Positions 48,130 through 54,411 of a DNA stretch of 59,731 bases are shown here, in pieces (the stretch's first letter is position 1; each line of letters begins with the position of its first letter). The notes under the pieces are model-generated. The model was given only the letters and a program-made list of their open reading frames with translations, searched no databases and had not been told where the DNA came from. This DNA comes from a virus. A program made the translations under genes and the position numbers. The DNA lies in the IMG/VR virus record IMGVR_UViG_3300010401_000039, positions 1-59,731 of that record; one strand, written 5' to 3'.

Positions 48130-49007
48130 TGCGTCTGCACATCTTCACCATCGTCTTGGACGGCCTTCCGTTCTTGCCGATGCAGTTCGCGAACTACAAC
48201 CGACTTCCTGACAGCGTCGATTGGCACTGGTCAATTGCCGAGGGCGCGGCCATGAACGTAAACTGCACGAAATGGTGCCGCACCCAGCGACCGCGCCTCA
48301 GCAACGACGGCACCACCGACTTCCTCAATAGCCTGCGTGCCCACCCGCGAATCACGGTGCATCAGCGCGCGAAATGGATGGGCAAAGTGGACATGGTTTG
48401 CACCTGCCTCGCTGACTTCAAGCAACCCGGCATCGTGCTGGAAGCGGACGCCGACGAGCTTTGGCTGCCGCACCAGCTTGAAACGCTGCTCGCGCTGTTT
48501 GAGCGCCGCCCTTCGCTCGGCTCCGCGCACTTCTTCTGCCGCTACTTCGTCGGCGTCAACATCCTGATTACCTCGACGCACAGCTATGGCAATCGCCCAA
48601 CCGAATGGGCGCGTTGCTGGCGCTGGACGCCGGAGCTTCGCGTCCTGTCGCATGAACCGCCGCTGATGAGCGGCATCGCAGGCGAGTGCGCTTCCCGCGA
48701 AGAAACCCGCGATGTCGGCCTCGTGTTCGACCATTACAGCTACGCGCTCGAATCGCAGGTGCGTTACAAGCAAGACTTCTACGGCTACCGCGATGCCGTC
48801 CTGCACTGGCGACGGCTGCAAACCAATCGCGATTGGCCGGTGCGCGATCTGCGAGCCTTCCTGCCGTGGGTCGATGCAGGCGTCACGGCAGACCGATTAT
48901 GGACGGCAAACTCTACCTTATCCTTGGGCGCACCGGCGACATCCTCGGCGCACTCCCCATCGTTCAGCACGAGGCCGCTGTCGGCCGCAAAGCCTGCGTT
49001 ATGGTGA
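48129..49007 (+). CDS. glycosyltransferase-like protein (GT-A)
   Basis: 292 residues. LHIFTIVLDGLPFLPMQFAN at the N-terminus, DGTTDFLNSL, and GIVLEADADELWLPHQLETL with the acidic DADE metal motif of GT-A enzymes (GT2/GT17-like). The last ~36 residues overlap the next gene by 109 bp and look low-quality, so the functional protein may end near codon 255. First of four clustered glycosyltransferase-like genes. Confidence 0.65.
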   Translation: MRLHIFTIVLDGLPFLPMQFANYNRLPDSVDWHWSIAEGAAMNVNCTKWCRTQRPRLSNDGTTDFLNSLRAHPRITVHQRAKWMGKVDMVCTCLADFKQPGIVLEADADELWLPHQLETLLALFERRPSLGSAHFFCRYFVGVNILITSTHSYGNRPTEWARCWRWTPELRVLSHEPPLMSGIAGECASREETRDVGLVFDHYSYALESQVRYKQDFYGYRDAVLHWRRLQTNRDWPVRDLRAFLPWVDAGVTADRLWTANSTLSLGAPATSSAHSPSFSTRPLSAAKPALW

Positions 49008-49702
49008 GCCGCGAGTACGCTGACGTGCTGGATGGCGCCGGCGTTGCTCGCATCGTGTGGGACGGCGACTGGCGTCATGTCCGCGCCGCTTATGACAGCG
49101 TCGTCCATGACTGGCCTCGCATCGTCGTCCTCCAGCAATACAGCACCGATGGCTGGCCGGTGCAGCACGTCACCGATAGCTTCATTAAGGAGATGTATCG
49201 CGTTGCGAACAAGCTGCCGCTGTTCCCGCTGCCATTGCGATTTGACAGGCGCGATCCGCAGCGCGAGTCGGCGCTGGTCGCCGCATTGCCAGAAGGCGCG
49301 CCCATCATCCTCGTCGCCACCCGCGGCTTCTCCAGTCCGTTTCCGCAGGGCCACGAGTTGCTAGCGCTCGTCGCCGACGCTTTTCCCGATGCCGTACTCG
49401 TCACCATGGACGCGGTGCGAGCCGAACGCATCTATGATCTGCTGGCATTGTTCGAGCGTGCCTCCTGTCTCGTTACCGTTGACAGCGCCTTGTTGCACTT
49501 GGCGCAGGCTACGCCCTCGCTGGCCGTCATCGCTTTGGTTGCCTCGCACCCCACGACATGGCACGGTTCACCCGCTTATGCAGGCCAGCGTCTCCGCATC
49601 CGTTATCGCGAATTCGACAGGAACAAGGGCCGCATCGTCGAGATTCTTGGTGCATGTCTGGAGTCAGCGCCAGCGCTGGGGCCACGACGAGCGACGGCAT
49701 GA
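48899..49702 (+). CDS. glycosyltransferase-like protein (GT-B, heptosyltransferase type)
   Basis: 267 residues. LYLILGRTGDILGALPIVQH and the central VVHDWPRIVVLQQ resemble GT9/ADP-heptose transferases; the C-terminal half has APIILVATRGFSSPF and VDSALLHLAQATPSLAVIAL, the donor-site region. It may modify LPS-like sugars or virion glycans. Overlaps both neighbours (109 bp upstream, 53 bp downstream). Confidence 0.65.
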   Translation: MDGKLYLILGRTGDILGALPIVQHEAAVGRKACVMVSREYADVLDGAGVARIVWDGDWRHVRAAYDSVVHDWPRIVVLQQYSTDGWPVQHVTDSFIKEMYRVANKLPLFPLPLRFDRRDPQRESALVAALPEGAPIILVATRGFSSPFPQGHELLALVADAFPDAVLVTMDAVRAERIYDLLALFERASCLVTVDSALLHLAQATPSLAVIALVASHPTTWHGSPAYAGQRLRIRYREFDRNKGRIVEILGACLESAPALGPRRATA

Positions 49703-50285
49703 GCTTGCTAAGGCAAGCTGGAGGCGCGAGTACACCAGCGGGCACTGGCGCGGGTTGCCCATCAGCGCACCGCAACGCACCGCTAAGAGCGTCCTGCGCG
49801 ACCCGCGTGCGCTGCCCTTCCTGCGCGATCTGCTGGACGCGGCCATGCGCCATGCCTCACCACGCGACCTCATCGTCTTCACCAACGACGACGTTGTATT
49901 CGCGCAAGGTCTCACGGCGACGTTGCTACGTGTGGAGCACGCCGCTTGGGCGAGCCGCATGGAGTTCATTCGCCTGCCGCAATTGCCGTCCTGCATCGAA
50001 ATCATCAGCGGTCGCAAGCATCCCGGCGCTGACCTGTTTGCCATGACGCCGGGATGGTGGGCGCGGCATCGCCCCGAGTGGCCCGACATGGTCGTGGGCT
50101 GCGAAGCCGTTGACCTCGTACTGCGCAAGCTCATGGCAGCGAACGGCGGCATCGAGCTTCATGCCGCCATCGCCCACGAGGAGCATGCAAGCTGGTGGCA
50201 AAGCCATCGCGGCGACCCTGCCGCCAAGCACAACCGCAATCTGGCCGGCCCGTGGCTCGCCAAGCGAGGACTCACATGGGACTGA
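49650..50285 (+). CDS. glycosyltransferase-like protein
   Basis: 211 residues from GTG inside the preceding gene. QRQRWGHDERRHELAKASWR, LIVFTNDDVVFAQGLTATLL with the NDD metal motif, and CIEIISGRKHPGADLFAMTP support a GT-A-like fold. Overlaps the next gene by 10 bp. Substrate unknown. Confidence 0.6.
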   Translation: MHVWSQRQRWGHDERRHELAKASWRREYTSGHWRGLPISAPQRTAKSVLRDPRALPFLRDLLDAAMRHASPRDLIVFTNDDVVFAQGLTATLLRVEHAAWASRMEFIRLPQLPSCIEIISGRKHPGADLFAMTPGWWARHRPEWPDMVVGCEAVDLVLRKLMAANGGIELHAAIAHEEHASWWQSHRGDPAAKHNRNLAGPWLAKRGLTWD

Positions 50286-51028
50286 AATTGTGGGCATTCA
50301 CAATGTCGCACTGGAACGATGCCGCCGACGCGCAGGCCAAGGGCGACGGCCTGTTCGGGCTGCGCTCATGGCACGAGCGCGTCACCCGTTACCTGTCGCC
50401 GACGCACTGCTTCATCGCATGCGGCACTTGGTCCGAGCCGTCCTTGTCGCCGCTACCGCCCAGCCTGCCCACCGTCAATGCGGGCGTCCAATCCGATGCG
50501 CCCTATGACGTTCATTACAACCAACTGTCGCTCTGCGCTATGACCGCCGCGATGGCCTATGCGCTCAACCACGCCAAAGAGTGGGACTTGTTGGCGCTGC
50601 TCGACACCGACGCGCTCATCGGCGCGGTGGACTTCGACGCCCTCATCCGCGAGTTCCAGCAACGCACAGAAATCATGCTCGCCCAGTCGTGGTGGGACGG
50701 CATCGGCGGACCGCTCTACGTCTGGAAGCTCATCGGCGCGATTCGCATGCAGCACCATCGCCTGCGCGCCAACATCATCGCCCGCCCCGACGACGACAAA
50801 GCGCCCAAGCCGCTCTTGCCCGAGGAGGAAATGGCCGCTATCTATCGCGGCTTGTGGTGGAATCCGTGGCCCGACCAGCGCACGCTGCGCCAAGACTACG
50901 GCGGCATTGACCCGTTTCGCGATAACGCCGCCGTCCTCAAGTGGCCCTTTGTGCGCCTGCCCGACCCCGCCATCGTTGAAGAGTACACGCGCACGCAAAC
51001 GCCGCTCGCCAAGCCACTTCAGCCTTGA
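50276..51028 (+). CDS. glycosyltransferase-like protein (GT-A)
   Basis: 250 residues from ATG. KLWAFTMSHWNDAADAQAKG, then ALNHAKEWDLLALLDTDALI with the DTD metal motif and SWWDGIGGPLYVWKLIGAIR. Related in style to the 27211-28323 protein. End overlaps a downstream GIY-YIG frame. Confidence 0.6.
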   Translation: MGLKLWAFTMSHWNDAADAQAKGDGLFGLRSWHERVTRYLSPTHCFIACGTWSEPSLSPLPPSLPTVNAGVQSDAPYDVHYNQLSLCAMTAAMAYALNHAKEWDLLALLDTDALIGAVDFDALIREFQQRTEIMLAQSWWDGIGGPLYVWKLIGAIRMQHHRLRANIIARPDDDKAPKPLLPEEEMAAIYRGLWWNPWPDQRTLRQDYGGIDPFRDNAAVLKWPFVRLPDPAIVEEYTRTQTPLAKPLQP

Positions 51029-51866
51029 TTCTCCACGTGGAACATGCTTCACTTGCCCCATCGCCACGACCTTCATCTACGCTCTGAACGACCCGCGCCC
51101 CGGTGACACGCATTGCTACATAGGCAAGTCGGACAAGCCGCGTCATCGCTACCATCAGCACTTCTGGGAATTGTCCAAGGAGAGCACGCGCAAGACTCAC
51201 TGGCTACGTTGCTTGCTGAAACTTGGACTCAGGCCGTCGCTGGAATTGTTGCGCGAGGTGCCCGTCGAGGAATGGGAGTATTGGGAGCGCACGTTCATCC
51301 ATTGGTATCGCGTCCTTGGCTGGCGCGTCGTCAACGTAACCGATGGGGGCGAAGGCTTGACCAATCCTAGTGACGAGACGCGGGCAAAGTGCGCTCTTGG
51401 ACGAAAAGGCAAAGGGCATACGCCTGAAGCGCGTGCAGCGATTGGAGCAGCCTTTCGCGGCAAACATTTGTCAGACGAGCATCGTGCCAAGATCAGCGCC
51501 TATCGCCAACGCGAAAAGGCCAGTGGCAAGAAGCGCAAGTTGTCCGTTGCGCATCGAACAGCCATTGGCAACGGACTTCGCGGTCGTGTGGTTTCTGCTG
51601 AGGCCCGACGCAACATGGGACAAGCCCATAAAGGGAAGCCCTTGAGTGTGGCACACCGCGAAAAGTTGCGCATCTCCCACTTAGGCAAAGTGTATGGCCC
51701 GATGTCGCCGGAGCACAAAGCCAAGATAGCTGCGACCAAGGTCGGCGAGCGCAATCCAATGTTCGGCAAATACGGCGCACTTAACCACATGTTTGGCAAG
51801 CATCACACCGACGCAACCAAAGCCAGAATTAGATCCTCTAAAAAGAAACGGTTGACTTCACCTTAA
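50976..51866 (+). CDS. GIY-YIG homing endonuclease with NUMOD3-type repeats
   Basis: 296 residues if the only nearby in-frame initiator, TTG 50976, is used; the domain itself starts near 51070 (TTFIYALNDPRPGDTHCYIG). The GIY-YIG fold runs to about residue 125, then NUMOD3-like repeats (TPEARAAIGAAFRGKHLSDE, SVAHREKLRISHLGKVYGPM). Paralogue of 38076-38933. No ATG or GTG precedes the domain in frame, so the start is uncertain: TTG, a non-canonical codon near 51060, or a frameshift. The gene overlaps the glycosyltransferase-like gene by 53 bp on this start. Confidence 0.8.
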   Translation: MKSTRARKRRSPSHFSLDSPRGTCFTCPIATTFIYALNDPRPGDTHCYIGKSDKPRHRYHQHFWELSKESTRKTHWLRCLLKLGLRPSLELLREVPVEEWEYWERTFIHWYRVLGWRVVNVTDGGEGLTNPSDETRAKCALGRKGKGHTPEARAAIGAAFRGKHLSDEHRAKISAYRQREKASGKKRKLSVAHRTAIGNGLRGRVVSAEARRNMGQAHKGKPLSVAHREKLRISHLGKVYGPMSPEHKAKIAATKVGERNPMFGKYGALNHMFGKHHTDATKARIRSSKKKRLTSP

Positions 51867-51929
51867 AGTAGTGTTCCTGTAACTGCGTCGTTGCGGCCCG
51901 CAACTTCAAACTCGGCTTATAGTCCCTCT

Positions 51930-52013
51930 GGCCGGTAGGGCGAACGAAGCGTCGAGATAGCTTCAGGCTCGCGGTTAATTCCGCCAAAGCGACGAACGTC
52001 GTAGGAGACGGCC
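51930..52013. promoter_or_regulatory. nested inverted repeats upstream of the capsid gene
   Basis: GGCCG (51930-51934) / CGGCC (52009-52013) encloses CGTCG (51950-51954) / CGACG (51990-51994), which encloses GCGG (51971-51974) - TTAATT - CCGC (51981-51984). A GTTGCGG-C-CCGCAAC palindrome lies just upstream near 51890-51904. The 201-bp gap between the endonuclease and the capsid gene has no frame. It could be a structured 5' leader, a processing site or an attenuator; no confident promoter found (TATAGT near 51919 lacks a good -35). Confidence 0.4.
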
Positions 52014-52067
52014 TCCCCAAAATCAACGTACGCATGCACTTTGACCGTGCATTAACTAAACTGATTT

Positions 52068-53387
52068 ATGGCGTGGAATTGCTCAGCTTTTTTCGATTAC
52101 TTATTTGACCGTGTCCCACATTGGGACAGTCGCGTTGAAAGAGACTGGTGGCCAAACGACGACGCGTGGGTTGGACAAGTTGAACTAATGGAGTGGGCAC
52201 CGCGCACCGGCACGTCGCACACGTGGGACCGGGTGCATGTGGGCACGCCGGACCTGACGGGGTGCTGGGAGGAAGTAAACTTCGAGGACGAGCAGTGCGT
52301 GGACAACGCGTGCGATCCGGCGAGCAAAACGGTTAGCTGGGGCAGCACGCGCAAGAGTTACACGTACTCTAGGCAGCGCGTGAAGACGTTGCCGCTGTGC
52401 TTCGACCAGATCAACACGCGGGCGCTCGCCGAACAGCAGGTGAGCAGCATCGTGGACGGCCTCAAGGACATCGTGAAGATGTACAAGAGCGACTTCATGC
52501 GGCGCAACTCGCTCCAGAAGGCCGACTTCATTTACATCGCCGACGACCGCAACCTGAGCATCGCGATTGACGGCAGCACATTCAACGTGGACTGCACGGA
52601 GATTGACCTGGGCAGCGCTGATAACGTGCCGCAGAGCCAGTTGACCATTCCCTACCTGCAACGGCAGTGGGCGCCGCTTCAATACAACGGCTACTTCAAA
52701 TACAAGTTCGTGCCCAACGGCATGATGAAGCTTATCACCGACCCGATTGTGGCGTGGCAGCTTGAGCAGGGCAACCCAGCGCTCACGGAGAAGTACCGCT
52801 TCACGGACTTCACCAAGGGCGGCGAGTTGTTCAAGTACGGCATGAGCACGGCGGTCGGCAACTTCGGCATCGCCTATGACGTGTTCCCTATGCGGTTTAA
52901 TCACATCGGCGGCGGCGTGCTGCGACGGGTGTTCCCTTACACGAACACGGCGGCGACCATCGGCATCAAGCGCCAGTTCGATCAGGCGTACGAGGAAGCC
53001 TGCATTCAGTACAGCCCAATCTGGCATCCGAGCGCGATGATTGCGCTGGTGCCGTCGTTGCGGAGCGTGTCGCCGGAAGCGCCGTTCTTCAACCGCGACC
53101 TGTTTGGCAAATGGTACTTCCTTGGCGGCAACCGCGACCGCAGCTTTGTCGCGACCGACCCGTCCACAGGCGACGTTTGCACCATCGACAACACGGCTGG
53201 CAATAAGGGCCTTTGGTGGACCGACATGCAGGCGGGCATCAAGTTTGTGCGGCCCGAGCTGGTGCGCGGCATCCTGCACTTGCGCGAGCCTGGGTGTCTG
53301 AGTAATTCGCCGCGGTGTACTCCTTGTCCAGACACGTACGCTCCTCAAAACTTTGAGCAGAATCCGTTTTGCCAAGAGCTCACATAA
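52068..53387 (+). CDS. major capsid protein
   Basis: 439 residues. The sequence has the mixed alpha/beta character of HK97-fold capsids, with a long helix-rich region after residue ~125 (QQVSSIVDGLKDIVKMYKSD) and a conserved-looking PYLQRQWAPLQYNGYFKYKF segment. The Cys-containing C-terminus (RCTPCPDTYAPQ) is unusual. Assigned by size, position after scaffold and before small head proteins. Monomers would assemble around the scaffold. Confidence 0.65.
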   Translation: MAWNCSAFFDYLFDRVPHWDSRVERDWWPNDDAWVGQVELMEWAPRTGTSHTWDRVHVGTPDLTGCWEEVNFEDEQCVDNACDPASKTVSWGSTRKSYTYSRQRVKTLPLCFDQINTRALAEQQVSSIVDGLKDIVKMYKSDFMRRNSLQKADFIYIADDRNLSIAIDGSTFNVDCTEIDLGSADNVPQSQLTIPYLQRQWAPLQYNGYFKYKFVPNGMMKLITDPIVAWQLEQGNPALTEKYRFTDFTKGGELFKYGMSTAVGNFGIAYDVFPMRFNHIGGGVLRRVFPYTNTAATIGIKRQFDQAYEEACIQYSPIWHPSAMIALVPSLRSVSPEAPFFNRDLFGKWYFLGGNRDRSFVATDPSTGDVCTIDNTAGNKGLWWTDMQAGIKFVRPELVRGILHLREPGCLSNSPRCTPCPDTYAPQNFEQNPFCQELT

Positions 53388-53438
53388 TTCATCGTCGGCG
53401 CGGGGCGCTTCACAACCGTCCCGTGTCGGCTTCATCTT

Positions 53439-53675
53439 ATGGCTATGCCTATGCCCGAGCCTGACGTTGAGACAGGCGCCGACAGCATCACGATTCCCAA
53501 GAGCGTGCTGGGCGACCGCAAGTGCAAGCCCGGCGAGAAGCTGACCTTTACCGTGACGGACGTGGACGAGGACGCGGGCGAAGTTGAAGTCGTGTTCTCG
53601 GGCTACGGCGGCGGCGGCGGGGCTGACCGCGGCGGACGCGACCCGGAGATGGACAACTACGCAATGGAAACCTGA
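53439..53675 (+). CDS. small acidic head protein (decoration candidate)
   Basis: 78 residues: SITIPKSVLGDRKCKPGEKL then FTVTDVDEDAGEVEVVFSGY and a Gly-rich linker. A small beta-barrel-like, acidic protein directly after the capsid gene is typical of head decoration or vertex proteins. Joined to the next gene by TGA-CCT-ATG. Function inferred from place only. Confidence 0.55.
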   Translation: MAMPMPEPDVETGADSITIPKSVLGDRKCKPGEKLTFTVTDVDEDAGEVEVVFSGYGGGGGADRGGRDPEMDNYAMET

Positions 53676-53678
53676 CCT

Positions 53679-54044
53679 ATGCCACTCACCTGCACAGCAA
53701 GCGACATCGCAGAAGCCGCGAAATGCTTCCAAAACTACTGCGTCAACGAGGCGGACCGGCTCGCCATCGCTGTCCTGTTCAAAGCCTACCAGCTAGTGAC
53801 GGCGGGCGGCACAAACTACACGACCAACTTCGACGCGCTCATTGCCGATTCGGTTGGCATCATCAGCATCGGCCACAACGAAATGTCCGCGGAGGAACTG
53901 GCGCTGTTGCAGGACGCGACGGTCGGTGCGCCGGATACCGTGAATGAATTGCTTGCGGCGGTGACCTGCCTGCGATGCCAGCCGCTCAAGGTGCTTCGCA
54001 AGGCGCTCCTGTTCTTGCAGTGCGCCATCACGGCGGAGGGCTAA
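53679..54044 (+). CDS. small virion-associated protein
   Basis: 121 residues, helical with six Cys (CTASDIAEAAKCFQNYC). The motif VNELLAAVTCLRC is shared with the following gene (TNELLAQVACLKC), so the two are paralogous. Possibly head-completion proteins; no family. Confidence 0.5.
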   Translation: MPLTCTASDIAEAAKCFQNYCVNEADRLAIAVLFKAYQLVTAGGTNYTTNFDALIADSVGIISIGHNEMSAEELALLQDATVGAPDTVNELLAAVTCLRCQPLKVLRKALLFLQCAITAEG

Positions 54045-54047
54045 ACC

Positions 54048-54407
54048 GTGGCCGTCATAGACCCACAGGCGGCGATTGACGCAGCGCAGCCGTGGTGCTG
54101 CGTGCCAACCGGAGACCTTTGGTATGCGGTCCTCGCCGCTTTAATCGACGTTGGAGAAGGGAATCCCGTGCCTGCTACAAATGAACTCTTGGCTCAGGTC
54201 GCGTGCTTGAAATGTGCCGTGCAATCGGGCGACCTGCCGTTGCTGCTCCTCGGTGCGGTGAGTGGCATTACAGGTGGGGGCAGCGGCGGAAGTGGCGTTA
54301 CGTGCGGTTCCGGCCCTCCTGTCGCAGCGCCGTCAGGAACGTGCGGCATCTACATCGACACCGACGACGGCACGACGTACAAGTACTATCTCGGAGCTTG
54401 GCATTAA
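54048..54407 (+). CDS. small virion-associated protein, paralogue of previous gene
   Basis: 119 residues from GTG. Helical Cys-containing N-terminal 85 residues (TNELLAQVACLKCAVQSGDL), Gly/Ser linker, then a small beta part ending TCGIYIDTDDGTTYKYYLG that resembles a fibre tip or coat module. Probably interacts with the fibre encoded next. Confidence 0.5.
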   Translation: MAVIDPQAAIDAAQPWCCVPTGDLWYAVLAALIDVGEGNPVPATNELLAQVACLKCAVQSGDLPLLLLGAVSGITGGGSGGSGVTCGSGPPVAAPSGTCGIYIDTDDGTTYKYYLGAWH

Positions 54408-54411
54408 CCCA

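Noticed and set aside
52185-53732. 515-codon open frame antisense to the capsid gene
   Set aside because: Arg/Val/Ala/His-rich composition without motifs; a GC-bias shadow of the capsid and downstream genes.
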